Positions 46,850 through 59,199 of a stretch of 64,000 nt of DNA are shown here, piece after piece (positions within the stretch are counted from its first letter, which is position 1; each line of letters starts with the position of its first letter). The notes beneath the pieces are model-generated. The model saw nothing but the letters and a program-made list of their open reading frames with translations. It ran no database searches and had not been told where the DNA came from. The translations under genes and the position numbers were made by a program. Source of the DNA: Sthenelais limicola (lineage: Eukaryota; Annelida; Polychaeta; Phyllodocida; Sigalionidae); contig OW804102.1 of assembly GCA_942159475.1 (NCBI GenBank), forward strand, positions 20,774,684 through 20,838,683. The letters are read 5' to 3'.

Positions 46850-47924
46850 GTTGGAAAAATAAAAAAGTCACACTACAATACCTATTTTCGCAGTTGTCTG
46901 TCGGAATTTGAAGCGATATCCTTCCCATTTAACCAGATTTATATTTCCTTATCTACAGAAAGCAGGTGAACGCATCGCTCTTTTGAGCGTTTTTCATGCT
47001 TACCATACCAACTTTATTTTTACATAATTTGCAAAACATGTTTGAATATACAGTCAGAACTCTTATTGATGCATACATTGGTGAGTTGATATTAATTGAA
47101 CAATGTTTTTATGATGGGAGTTGACGAAAATAGAAATAATGGTTTATGGTACTACGATGCACATGTATACAAATAATAACAACTATAGTTAGAGATGAGA
47201 GGAGATACTGAGTAGTTAATCTCGTACTAAATTAAACAATTAATGTTGTCGATATGCGTTTTTTCCTAACGGTGCCGATTATAGTTGAGCATATTTAAGA
47301 TTTCCTGTTAAGTGGCTGTCATTGGGACGCGTTAGGATATACCGGCCGCACTTGCATTGCCTGACATCAGCTTGTCTTATTCTATTGTGGATATTTTACT
47401 ATTAACATGCTGAAGTCAAACTATAATATCTTGATAGATAAACATTTAATGTGCCTCTGTACAACACTCTCTATTGTGGGGAATTAACATTTATATGAAT
47501 GTTATGTTGAACGTAAAATACAGTGCATTTTCATTTAGATTAGATTATTTATGTGAAAGATTAAAGTAAATGACTCGGACTGAGATATAATATGTGGGAG
47601 TGACATAATACTCCAAACATGTCGCTGCTCTTGTCAATTCAGTAAAGGTGTAGTCTGTGAGGGCCACACCCCAAACGCAATTTTGTGGGTGGAGGTAGGG
47701 GGAGGGTCCGTAGCCGGGTGGAGTTCATCAACAGGTTTTGGAAAATGTTCGGAAATCTCAAATAAATGATGAGTCGCACTAGTCTGACTGGGCCTTAGCC
47801 GAGGGCACATGCAGTGGTACACATATATATACCCCGGGATCCAGAACACAAGATATACTTTGGATATATAATATAGGTCTTTGTGTTTATAGCGGTTTTA
47901 GTGTCAGTACTAAATGAATGTATC

Positions 47925-47965
47925 CCCACCTCCCCCACCTCCCCCACCTCCCCCACCTCCACCCG
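47925..47965 (+). repeat. CCTCCCCCAC microsatellite
   Basis: Four direct copies of a 10-bp cytosine-rich unit. Confidence 0.85.
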
Positions 47966-48863
47966 ACAAAACTTGGATCCGCCCTTGTGGTGTTCTTGTT
48001 TTCTGATCGAGGAATAACAAATTGACGTAAATTTCCATTTATTCCTAAATAATCATTGGCTCAATATACAAATGTGTATAAGTTAGTATATTGTTTATTT
48101 CCATTTCAACATGACAGAATACAACAGAATAAATAAAAACACAATATCCTTTGTGGATTTGATAAAGACATGACTATATTTGCTTTAGTGGATAGTGGAT
48201 CATCTATCGAACACAAGCTAACCTGATTAAGTCAAGCCTTTCTTCTCGCTTTGAATACATAATCAGTATCATTCGCATCACATATATATGTAGCCTTAAT
48301 TGGGTGTATAGGTAGTAAGCCATAGTGTCGGGTGGGGCTAATATAGCCACGTCCACGACCAAGGCGTAATATAGCTTGTAATTACGCGTTCACGAACACT
48401 GAGAAAGAATAATAGTCAAGGACCAGTAAAAAATCTACACGGAGACATAAAACACCAAGTAAGCTTGCAAACGCACACACCCTAGCCTCCACGCTCTAAA
48501 GAACACCAATTTATATACGAAAGTCAGTAAGTTTTACTAACTGTTGAACAGATGCAATTTCAAAGTATGACAACTTGTTATTATATGTTATATATGTTGT
48601 ATTTCTATTTTGATCATTTGCCCCCAAAACCTCACGAAAGTCTTGGGTATCTTTAAACAAAGAATTCTGAGTGTTCAGCTATTTTGTGGATCTTTGTCAT
48701 GACTGCCCTCTTTTGCTGACGGTATCGATATGCAGCCATTATCGACGGTACTTTAGATAATGTTATCCTTGTTAATATACCTTTGCCTAAAAAGATTATA
48801 TTATTATTCTCAAGAAGTGATCATTAGTTTTCGAAGTGATAAAAGAGGATTTCTAGGACTTAC

Positions 48864-48950
48864 CTTACAAAAGAATAGACTTAATCCAAAGGTGGGAATG
48901 GTGCAGGGTGTGGTTTAACGGTGTGATTATGGAGAGTGTATGAGAAGACT
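48864..48950 (-). other. Candidate 5' UTR exon of the MS4A-like gene
   Basis: A perfect donor (TTGTAAG then GTAAGT, minus strand) lies 5.7 kb upstream of the first coding exon. Splicing it to 43143 puts an in-frame TAA 18 nt before the junction, which would make the ATG at 43124 the first in-frame start. The exon's 5' limit is unknown and no other support exists. Confidence 0.25.
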
Positions 48951-49589
48951 AGTTAAGCCTCCCATCGACACAGGGGTATGTATACCTTACCGTATCATGG
49001 TATATCGTCATGCATGAAGGGCATTGGGACTGGTGCACCAGCCCTGCTGTTGAAATTACTAGGGGGTACTTGATAGAGAAATGGCTAATAATTATGGTTC
49101 TTCAAAAACTACCACCAAACTACCTTGCCAAGAAGTACCAGCAAACTATCATCCCGATCCCGGTAAAATATATCCTAAATGTAAAAACTACACACATGTA
49201 AAATCAATTCATAAGTATCTATTTATATTTACAATTTAGATTACTATTAAACCAATTACATTCAAACAATCTCAAATGATTAATCATATCTGCCTATTGA
49301 TATATTTCATTTGTTATTATTATTTGTTATTCATTATTTTTTTGTGAGGTGGAGGCCTCTCTTTTGAAACCCTAGATGATCTGGCCCAGGTATAAAGGCG
49401 ACCCACCAACATCTTCCCGCTGGTACCCTCCCCCAAGTGTGCTTGGGGATAAATTCCTGATGTAAGGACCTGGGTATAATGCTGAGATGGCTAGCAGCAA
49501 ACCTGAGGTAACTCGTGGGTGGCCAGGATGGAGTGTGGCATATGGGACGGGATAGGTTTGGCTGAAGGACTTAATGAGGGATGGAAGGG

Positions 49590-49965
49590 TTGGGATGGAC
49601 TGAGAGAGGGAGGGCCAGACAATGGGGCTGGGGATTGGAAGGGTTGGGATAGACTGAGAGAGAGGGCCAGACAATGGGGTTGGGGATTGGAAGGGCTGGG
49701 ATAGACTGAGAGAGAGGGCCAGACAATGGGGCTGGGGATTGGAAGGGTTGGGATAGACTGAGAGAGAGGGGTAGAGAATAGGGCTGGGGATTGGAAGGGT
49801 TGGGATAGACTGAGAGGGAGGGCCAGACAATAGAGCTGGGGATTGGAAGGGTTGGGATAGACTGAGAGAGGGAGGGCCAGACAATAGAGCTGGGGATTGG
49901 AAGGGTTGGGATAGACTGAGAGAGAGGGCCAGAGAATAGAGCTGAGGATTGGAAGGGTTGAGAGA
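49590..49965. repeat. 52-bp minisatellite
   Basis: About seven tandem copies of a 52-bp unit (GGATTGGAAGGGTTGGGATA, GACTGAGAGAGAGGGCCAGA, CAATGGGGCTGG). Strong purine bias on the plus strand. Long open frames on the minus strand here are produced by the repeat. Confidence 0.88.
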
Positions 49966-50978
49966 ATGAAGTATAATATCACTTGGAGGATGGGCAATCC
50001 ATGCAAAATCTCTTGATGTCTTGTTCCATAAAGTGCTCCATTCACAGTTTCATTCCGAACTCTCTGTCTATGGTAGCGACGTTTTATTGACCCTAATTTC
50101 TTACTTCTATGTGTACACAATTATTGTAATGCCTACACGTGTAAATGTTTAGGATACCTCATACGATTCCCAATCCACAAGTAGAATATGTCTAGCAGCA
50201 ATGTGTTGTGTGATATATTGTAAATACAAACTCCCATTTATGTATCCCTTCCAATACCTACCCGGCACACGTGAAGCTTATAATAAGGTTCACGGAGACA
50301 TAATGACTTAGTGAAAATGTAGGACAAAGGGAAGGATGGCACTCTTACTCTTTATCTCAAGTATATTGTTGTTTCAACCCTACCCCACCCCATCCCAGAC
50401 TCACCCTATCCCATTCATTCATCTCCCCTCCACCCATTATTGATGAATTAGTATTGAAATATCAAAATGACCTCACACACTTGTTATGATGTACTAGCTT
50501 AATTCAGGATGTGGCGAAAAACCGGGCCCTGCCCGAGCCACAATTATCTCCGGTCATATGCCTACTTACATTCCTGAAAAAATATTTGTTAAAAAAATAA
50601 TATCCACGTTTAAAAAAGAGAACGTTGACTATTCCATCCACTTATTAAGAGGTCTATTCTTGTTCTTAATTTTTGCATGAATATTTGTATATTTTATTGT
50701 TTTGCAAAATGTTTCTTAGCATTTGTATATGCCTAGATGGCAGGAATGTGAATGAAGGCTTTTTTTTAAAAAAAAAATAGTGCTCCATTTCTCTTGTTTT
50801 ATAAACAGAAAATCAATGTATGGAATATAAGGGAAAAGGCTCAGTATCAAAGTTCCATTGCAATGTTTCTGGTGAGGTTGTACCGAGGATCAGATTGAAT
50901 CTGTAAGCCAGTGAAGGGGAAATGAGGTCGTCCCAACTAGACCATGCAGAATAGAAAATTGCATTTTTGATTCACAGT

Positions 50979-51260
50979 CTAGGCCCAAAGATGAGAGAGT
51001 CCCTTCAAACGGAGGGATAGCCTCTCACCTCAAACCGCAAAGTCTCATTATAATTCCATTAAGACCTCAAAATGTCCTTGCCATGAATATGACTCCACAT
51101 GGATGTCGTCATGGCATTAAGCAACCATTACTCACTCACTCAAAATGTCATTATATTCCCATTAGAACGTCTAGTCCTAGGGTAGGAAACTGATTAGCGA
51201 AGTAGGGGTCCAATCACTGACATACCATTCTCATCTGATCTGAGGGTTCGCACCGATACT
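50979..51260. mobile_element. Interspersed repeat family C copy
   Basis: Starts AGTCTAGGCCCAAAGATGAG, ends TCTCATCTGATCTGAGGGTT CGCACC. The interior has an extra segment compared with 51582. Confidence 0.7.
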
Positions 51261-51581
51261 CTTCACCTAATCTGAAGGCTTTTATTTCCCACTCCAATAT
51301 TTGTTAAGTGTGTACGGTAAGGACATCACAGAATATAATATGAGTTCATGATACTATAATGTACATGTATATAATATAACAGCAAATGGCCTGTACACAT
51401 TACACAGAATACTCTTTTTTCCATAACAATTTTCTAGTCTACTACACCGTAGTATTTCTTTAATTTTCTTTTACATGTTTTAGCAGGACTAGATCACCGC
51501 AATGGTGGTCTTCCTCTAGTACCTAGTTCCAGGAGGTGAAATTGTAGCCGCGCCCAGGTTCGAATTCTCAACATGTTCACA

Positions 51582-51845
51582 GTCTAGGCCCAAAGTTAAG
51601 AGAGTCCCTTCAAACGAAGGGAAAGCCTCTCGCCTCAAACCGCCATGCCATTATAATTCCATTAAGACCGTAAAAAAATAGTGGATAGTGGAATTATTAT
51701 ATTCCCATTAAAACGCCGAGTCCTAGGCCAGGACAGCGATTAGCGAAGTAGGCTGACATACCATTCTTATCTGATCTGAGGGTTTGGGCCTAGAGTGTTC
51801 ATGCCAGTGAGCCGACCCAGTGCTTTAGATCACTCGGCCCTACCC
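51582..51845. mobile_element. Interspersed repeat family C copy with possible tRNA-like end
   Basis: ACAGTCTAGGCCCAAAGTTA at the left, GGGTTTGGGCCTAGAGTG at the right (inverted to each other). The right flank on the minus strand (GGGCCGAGTGATCTAAAGCA CTGGGTCGGCTCACTGG) resembles the head of a Leu/Ser-type tRNA, with an A-box-like GTGATCTAAAGC, so the family may be a tRNA-derived SINE. No convincing B box is seen in the same direction. Confidence 0.6.
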
Positions 51846-52153
51846 TACATCCCTATAATATAGATTTTATTGAGCGAAAAACTCATCGAATGTGATAGTT
51901 TTCAGTTATTGTTGTGATACTGTATCTGTGTTATGGAAATACAAATGTATTATTACTATTTATTTAAGTTTTTAGAATATGTCTAGGTATCAGATGCCGC
52001 ATTGAGGCAGCAATGTGTTGTGTGATATATTGTAAATACAAACTCCCATTTATGTATCCTTTCCAATACCTACCCAGCACACGTGAATCTTACAATAATG
52101 TTCATGGAGAAATAATGACTTAGTGAAAGTGTAGGACAAAGGGAAGGATGGAG

Positions 52154-52349
52154 CAGTCTAGGCTCAAAGCATCTCAGATAAGATAAGAGTGAAATATCAG
52201 TGATTGGACGCCTACTGCGCTAACGGATTTTCTGGCCCAGGCCTACTGCGCTAACGGATTTTCTGGCCCAGGAGAATGACATTTCGTGCTTTGGAGCGAG
52301 AGGTTTTCCCTCAGTTTAAAGGGACTCTCTCAACTTTGAGCCTAGACTG
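52154..52349. mobile_element. Interspersed repeat family C copy with clear TIR
   Basis: CAGTCTAGGCTCAAAG and CTTTGAGCCTAGACTG are perfect 16-bp inverted ends; interior includes TTTCCCTCAGTTTAAAGGGA. A related worn copy ends at 58746. Confidence 0.75.
52211..52273 (+). repeat. 31-bp tandem duplication
   Basis: CCTACTGCGCTAACGGATTT followed by TCTGGCCCAGG is present twice in direct tandem inside a repeat family C element. Confidence 0.85.
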
Positions 52350-53757
52350 GGAGTTATTAGGTAAAATAGGAGCTACTTGTGGATGAATAGTTGAATGAAT
52401 AAGCAGAGATTAGTTGAATGAATAAGCAGAGATGGCGAAGATGAGAAAAAGCATTTGTGAGAGTGTGCAGGGTTTAGTGAGTTGAATGGTGGGACGCAAA
52501 CTGAACGGGCCTGTCGCAGGTTCAACGACGATAAAAAGTAAGGGCGTTGTACATATATCTGCGTGTCCATATGACAAATGGGTCTTTGGGTGTCCCTGCC
52601 CAAGCCACTCTGATTGCTATGGGTGTTACCATATTGTGATTTTACTGAATAATTAGCGCCGAAACTTGGTACAGATATAATAGACAAAGTCTAATTTAAT
52701 GAGAATTAATGTGCTTTTTATATGAGGTCATATTGACACACGACAAAAGTTGTGGAGAGGAAATAAATAAATGGAATATATTAGTCGTAGGGGCAAAAAT
52801 GCAAATGTCCTAAGTATGTCATAGTGTCACTGGCTGAACCAGATAAACTGCTAGCATGTCAATTACTCGTAAGCTTAGGCCTATACCTATATATATACGC
52901 CGTGCAAACCATATCACATATCGAGGTAGACTTTTTAAAAACTTTATTTATTCTGGGAGTTCAAATCCCAAACTAGGGTTTTTCACATGCCCCAGGTAAC
53001 GGTACATTCGGTGAGCATTATATATACAGTAAGTGCAGAGGGTGAGATAATAGAATATACAGGTTTGAGAAGGGAAGATATCTTTCGATTATCATTACAT
53101 TCATGTGAGGATGCTTATTGATACAATTTAATATACATGAGGCATATATAGTAGGAGATACACCGTGCCACTGACTCGGAGTGTTGGTGCTTCCATATTT
53201 TGACTTTGATTGTATATGTTATGAGGGTAAATAAGACAGTGATTCTTTGAGAGGCACTGTGCCACTATCTCGGAGTGTTGGTGCATTCAGATTAACAATT
53301 GAAGTATTTTTTGCCAATTATAGAAACGCCTAGGGCGGCTTTTAAACTATTCATAGCTTTCCATTATTATGAAGAAACTATCCAATGTGCCAATTGATTC
53401 TATTACAATAGGGAAGAAGAAAGCTTTAATATATATCTGTCTATGTATGTAATTGTAAAAAGGGCGAAGATAATCAACATTTATTACTCGAACATATGTT
53501 TAAATGACTTACAATTGCTGCTTTATAAGGGATGTATGTATTTTATATTTTAATATTTTATTCAGCTACTACATTATGTATCAGGTATAATATTCTCAGT
53601 AAGTGCTGACAAAATTTAACAAATCTTCTTTTTAACAATATCAGATAACTAAACATTTAAGAAAATCCGTAGGTATATCAATGAGGTACATATCAAGGGT
53701 AAATACATCATAAGTTAAACACCACAATAGCGGAGTGTCCAATTCATGGTAGTCCTA

Positions 53758-53960
53758 AAGGCTGACGCACACATGGCCGATTTGGCTCCCTATAGCCCCA
53801 CGATTTGGGTCTCCTCATGAATCCTAAGATTTCATTTCAAACCATGGTTTATGTTATTTCAAAAACATAAACCAGGATTTGAAATGAAATCCTAAGATTC
53901 ATCAGGAGACCCAAATCGTGGGGCAATCGGGGCCAAATCAGCCATGTGTGCGTCAGCCTT
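53758..53960. mobile_element. Foldback MITE (family D)
   Basis: A second copy, 203 bp, with perfect 20-bp ends (AAGGCTGACGCACACATGGC and its complement) and the same interior (GGTTTATGTTATTTCAAAAA, CATAAACCAGGATTTGAAAT). Confidence 0.88.
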
Positions 53961-54325
53961 AATTGTTGGTATGCCTTATGTATCTAGAATAGATCTAAGT
54001 TGTCTTCCTCCTATATGTTTTATTCCTTTCCTGCCTTTTAATTAGATAATGTAAGAGTGCATGATGTAGGACAACTTTTGCAGAATCATGAAACCATTTC
54101 GAGCATGCAGAGTCTCAAATAAACAATTTCATTTCATGATATGGCCAAAAAGTGTATTTTGTTAAGGAAATAATAGATGGTAGTATACTACCCAGGGGAT
54201 AGAGGGATATAATAGCTGAGCTAAACAGCCTGGTAGCGCATTTGAGCCATATCTGAAAGGTGGAGTACATTACAAGACGCACGGATCCCTACCCTCATGC
54301 ACTAATAAGCATAGCTATGTGTACA

Positions 54326-54559
54326 ATGGGTGAAATCGTCTGAAAATGTACAATTCGTCTCCACCAATCCCCTCAAATAATCCAAATTTAAGGCAAAAAT
54401 ACGGTTCAAAATACAGTTCAACATAACCAAACAGATTGTTTGAACCAAGGCATTACCAAATATACTCAGATTTCCATAATATTGACACTCAGTCTAATTT
54501 AGCAGAATTTACTAAATCTGTAAATCTGCCGATTGTAATTTTCTGAAGATCGAACCCAT
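54326..54559. mobile_element. MITE family A copy
   Basis: AATGGGTGAAATCGTCTGAA to TTTTCTGAAGATCGAACCCA; the interior has CAATTCGTCTCCACCAATCC and ACAGTTCAACATAACC as in the other copies. Confidence 0.75.
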
Positions 54560-55559
54560 GTAATGTCCATTATCCAAGCTAGGGTCCTCCCAAAGTCTGT
54601 CCTTGTTTTCTCTTACTCATCGTTTTTTCCTGCTACTTAAGCAGTTTGGCTGGAGTATGGCTGGATGCCCATGAGATGTAGGGCAAAACTTATCTAAGAC
54701 CATCAATTATTATTATACTCGTCATGAATACATTCAAGGACTCCGGTGTAGGTGGGTATGACATGGGTGAGGCCGCAACATGCTATATTATCTATATACC
54801 CTTCCACAGCAGGTTGTTTTTAAAAGTTTAGATCTATCTTCTGGTAATATTTTACATTAATAACCTCAGTTCCTATTTATACCTGAACCAATTAAAGCTT
54901 GTTTTACCTGAACTAATTAATGAAGCAGATGCCTTATGTGTTGCATGCATTTGAAGTGGAATGGCTTTCTCGGCTGAATTATTTACCTACACATAGCTTT
55001 GCTTGATCAAGTTCTCGATCTGTTGCTCTTATTATATCTCTCCTGCAGAATCGAGTCAGGTCAGTAGAAGAAAAAGGAAACAAGAGTGAGCGATAATCAG
55101 GAACATGGCCACAATAAATGATTAAAACGTAGACCGAAATATAACTTTGGGAACTCATCTTGCTACTGTTCACATTATTTCTTGCTACTTTTCACATTAT
55201 TTTGTCACACACTGTTTAATAATCTTATATGTTGAAAACCAACAAAATACTGATGTTTAATTCTAGTGTATCTGATCGTTCTATTTGTGAACCAAAATTA
55301 CTTAATGTTATTACGTCTTAATGGATCTCTATGATGATAATATAGTATGAATGCAGAACACATATTGTACACGTTACATGAGCTTATTAATAAACGAAAC
55401 AAACAACTTTCAAGGTGGCTTACTTTTGTCTCGAATGAGGTTACCTGGCTATTGGATTCACCCAAATAACTTTTTCAAGGAAGTTAAATTTGAAGCTTTT
55501 TCAATGCTATTCCATCACAGATGCTTCGACCCACTTACAGCAGCACACATACAGCAAAG

Positions 55560-55613
55560 ATTCTCGTGACAACCTGTCACGAGAATCTTGGCTGTCACGA
55601 GGTTGTCACGAGG
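55560..55613. repeat. Clustered CTCGTGACA palindromes
   Basis: TTCTCGTGACA acc TGTCACGAGAA is a perfect 11-bp palindrome, followed by TGTCACGAGG TTGTCACGAGG; a further TGTCACGAGAA occurs at 55968. Nearby, TTGATATTCCATATTTCTCC (55632) is duplicated with one change at about 55846. Confidence 0.75.
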
Positions 55614-56109
55614 ATGACAACATGTGTAAATTGATATTCCATATTTCTCCTCACTACATTCGGTTATAGTAGCTACAATAATTAGTAGGGTTTATGTTTT
55701 TCCCTCTCTCCTATCCCTCTCTCTCTTCCCTCTATCTCTATTTTTTTCCCTGTTTCTCCCTCTATCTCTCCCTCTCTCCATCACTGTTTTTTCCCGCTCT
55801 CTCTCTCCTCTCTCAGCTCGTAATAACTTTGATTATTTTGGAAATTGATATTACATATTTCTCCTCACTACATTTGGTTAATGTATGTGAATAGTGAACA
55901 AAATAAAATACAAAATAGTGAATAAAATGAAATACAAAAATAAAGAAACTTTTTTCAAACAAACACTGTCACGAGAATCCTGGTTGGCAGTGTGCAGAGC
56001 GGGAATGATATGTCTAGGCCAAGGATGCACCAAAAGGGAAAGGTATATATGGGGGAGGGAGACTGACAAGGAATAGGGGTAGAGTGGGGGAGGTGAATTA
56101 AAAAGTCCT

Positions 56110-56575
56110 CTCTGTTACTGTTTGCCTACGCTCTACCGATCTCATCCCCCATACCACTCTCATAGTATTCAGAAAAGAATCGTTTTGCTACCCTCTAGGT
56201 TCTACTGATCCCATAGTATAAGAAAAGGGAGTGGTAGAGAGGGGGAAGGGGGGGGGGCTGGAAGGGTTTTTTTTCGAGGAAGGAACCAACAGACATTTAT
56301 ATCCCAACGGCAACGCATGAAATATAACAGCTCGGATTGTTATGCGTATTTTTTAAATGAAGATGAAATTGTGATTGTAAATGATTTGTAATGTAATGTT
56401 GCCAATAAAAATATTTAAAAAAAAAATATAGGTACATGGGGGAGGAGTCTGACAAGGAAATCCTGATGACGGTGGGAGTGAAAACGGGTAGGTGAAGGGA
56501 TGGAGGAATTGAATAGCAACTATACATGATGGGAATTTCTACCCGTTTTAGACGGAGGGGGTGGGGGCATCTATT
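56110..56575. mobile_element. Interspersed repeat family F copy, interrupted by an A-tailed insert
   Basis: Shares the phrases of the 2590 copy but is longer; the extra stretch about 56270-56430 ends in GCCAATAAAAATATTT then an A-run, like the 3' end of a retroposed sequence. Confidence 0.55.
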
Positions 56576-57217
56576 ATATTGATCGTACATATTGTTGCTC
56601 ACTGCCCCCATATACCCTCCTATACGGCTGGTCTAGCGTGTAACCCAGGGTGGGGTATACTATGGTTTACTGAGGTTTCTGTCTAAATACGACGATTGAT
56701 CAAACATTATCCATGACATCTACTTCCCTGATACTAAGTGGGCTAATTATACTTCCCTGTCGTGAGTATGGGCGTTTGCTGACGTCACGGGGTCATGATC
56801 ACGTGCTCCGCCAAAACTGCGTCACCAGGGGCAACAGTGCAAGTCTAGGTGCATATAGGTGTGTTTTCGAGTTAACCCCCCCCCCCCCCCCCCCGCCTTA
56901 CCTAGAAAAATCTTCCCCCAACTTAAAATTAATTGACCATACCTGAATTTTTTTAACATATCTTACTTTTTTGGATTTTTTGACAAAAAATACTCATGAT
57001 AGCAGGAAAACGGATTTTCCTAACTCGGAACTGTCAAAAAGCACATTTCCCATGTTTAAAACAACTATAATTACAAAATAGACATTTTTTTCAGTTCCTG
57101 GGAGGTGGTTTCCTAAAAAAAAATTTAAAAAAAGTTATACCACCCCCCTACCTAGTTTTCAGCCAGATGAATCGGAAACACACCTATTTTTGTTGGCCCC
57201 TATGAATGCTGGATCAG

Positions 57218-57442
57218 TATGAGTGAGATCGTCAGAAAAATGTATAATTCGCCTTCACCAATCCTCTGAAATAACCCACATTTAAGGCGAAAGTGGGGAT
57301 CGAAATGCAGATGAACCTAACCAAACAGAACTTTTGAATCAATGCAATACCAAATATACCTAGTATTTATCATTTTTGTGTCGAATATAGCAGAAATTAC
57401 TTAATGTGTGGCGCTGCTGAGTGTACATTTTCAGGCGAAATT
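57218..57442. mobile_element. MITE family A copy, worn ends
   Basis: GATCGTCAGAAAAATGTATA at the left and GTGTACATTTTCAGGCGAAA at the right, with TTCGCCTTCACCAATCCTCT inside. Confidence 0.65.
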
Positions 57443-58257
57443 AATGACACTGGTTTTGGCATTGTCAAACAGAGTTCTTTCATCGAATGAAAATAGATGA
57501 CAAACACATTGTGCAAACGGCGATTTATTAGAACATGGAATATATATGTGGCCATGTATACAAATTTCTTGAGTTACTGCACGTAAAAAGCATTGTACCA
57601 TGAACATGGGCAATTAAAAAAGTTCACAATTGTGACAAAAATGAGATAAATTATCATTGTCCCTGTTGCCCCCTGCCTACCACCATATCAGAGGTCAGCG
57701 GTGATGCCTTGTATACTATTAGACAACCACAGGTATCCTAATTGAACCAAAATTCTATGTTTTACAATAGATCTGGTCTAAGCAAATGATCTGTGGTTGT
57801 ATATTTGAACAATTATAATGTTGGATGCTATTGTAATCTCACCGAGCCTGCATGAATAAAGATTTGTCTAAAAGATTGTTACCATTGCTAATGCTGCTTC
57901 CAGACATTGCAAATATACACACAGACTGTGGACCTAATTGGACTTATTTTATTTTTGTTTTTAAAAGTTTTTATTCAGCCTATCAACAAGTCCTTTCTTC
58001 ATCCGGGGTCGATCACACAATTTTACATCGCACCCTCTCTTCACTTGAACATTGCTAATTATTTAAACTGGAGATGAGAAAATGACAGAAACATATTTAC
58101 TTCATGTACAACTAACTGGACTTATTGGAATACGCATCAATGCACGGACTCGGGTTACATGCATCTGGTAAAGAATAATATAGGTTTTTGAGAACTTATT
58201 TCGCCAGAATTATGTACACAGAGATCACAGGCCATATCATTTACAATATATTATGTT

Positions 58258-58497
58258 ATGGGTCAATGCCTCAGAAAAATGTACAACTCGTCTTCACTAA
58301 TTCTCTCATACAGTCCTAATCTAAGATAAAAATGAAGTTCACAATACGGCTCAAAATAACAGATGTTCAGAACCAACGCAATATCAAATGAACACAGATA
58401 TCATTATTACCTAGTATTTATCATTTCTCAGCCTATTTTAGCAGAATCTAATACATGAGTAGAGCTGCTAAATGTACATTTGCTGACGCACTGACCA
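58258..58497. mobile_element. MITE family A copy, diverged
   Basis: ATGGGTCAATGCCTCAGAAA at the left; AATGTACATTTGCTGACGCA and CTGACCAT at the right. Confidence 0.65.
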
Positions 58498-58649
58498 TTA
58501 TGAAATTTACACAGAAAATAGTCTGGTGTATGTTTGGGTATTTTATCCAACAAGTCATTAACATAATACAGGAAATTTCTATGGACATGAATCACGTGAC
58601 ATGTGAGTTTGATGACAAAGAATTGACTTCTAATGTCATGATCAGTGAT

Positions 58650-58748
58650 GCGCTCCCGGCTTTCCCGGCCCTAATGGGAGATTTGTGGTCAGGAGCGAGA
58701 GGCGTTTCCTTAGTTTGGAGAGACTCTGTGGACTCTGTAGCCTAGACT
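58650..58748. mobile_element. Interspersed repeat family C fragment
   Basis: CAGGAGCGAGAGGCGTTTCC TTAGTTTGGAGAGACTC and TAGCCTAGACTGT match the minus-strand end of the family. Confidence 0.55.
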
Positions 58749-58869
58749 GTAACAATATTGATGATACACAATATACAATATATACACACAGTTTTTAATT
58801 ATTTATAATATTAGATTTAAACCACGGGTATAGCCCAGGTAACAAAATCCCGTCAAATCAACCTCAAAA

Positions 58870-59170
58870 TAACGGCCATAACGGGGCAAACACCCTCAAT
58901 ATCTAACGTTAGTTTCACTGCCATATACCTGGACTCAATCAACCTCAAATTAACGTTAAGTGATCCACGTTATCTGAACAACATTGAATTAACGGTTTTT
59001 ATTTGAGGTGAACGTTTAAATACCAACGTTAAATGAACTTTGAAATAACATCAAAATAACCTGTTAAATGAACGTTGAAATAACATAAAAAAAACCTGTT
59101 AAATGAATGTTGAAATAACCTTTTCCCTGATGGTTAAATGAATGTTAATTCTGAGTAGTAGTAATGGAAA
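58870..59170. repeat. Degenerate short repeats rich in AACGTT/AAATAAC
   Basis: Recurring phrases such as CCTCAAAATAACG, AACGTTAAATGAAC, TTGAAATAAC and CCTGTTAAATGAA at irregular 25-35-bp spacing, directly before the satellite. No gene is seen. Confidence 0.5.
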
Positions 59171-59199
59171 TAAAAAAAAAAGAATTATCTGTTGAATCA

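Larger units (their letters stand above)
43400..49370. other. No gene recognised
   Basis: Apart from the elements listed separately the region holds pyrimidine-rich tracts (43670-43810; 44020-44155) and AT-rich unique sequence. It is the candidate 5' region of the MS4A-like gene. Confidence 0.4.
52360..58250. other. No gene recognised
   Basis: Repeats listed separately, a small tandem duplication of ATAGTTGAATGAATAAGCAG at 52385-52431, pyrimidine-rich simple sequence at 55690-55820, and a long C-run at 56876-56894. No exon with consistent splice sites was found. Confidence 0.4.

Noticed and set aside
49372..50120. Minus-strand Pro/Ser-rich proteins of 170 and 209 aa
   Set aside because: Produced by the 52-bp purine-rich minisatellite; two frames are open at once, typical of low-complexity repeats.
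54180..54270. Possible tRNA-like sequence (AGCTGAGCTAAACAGCCTGG, GGTAGCGCA)
   Set aside because: No cloverleaf could be folded around it and there is no B box.
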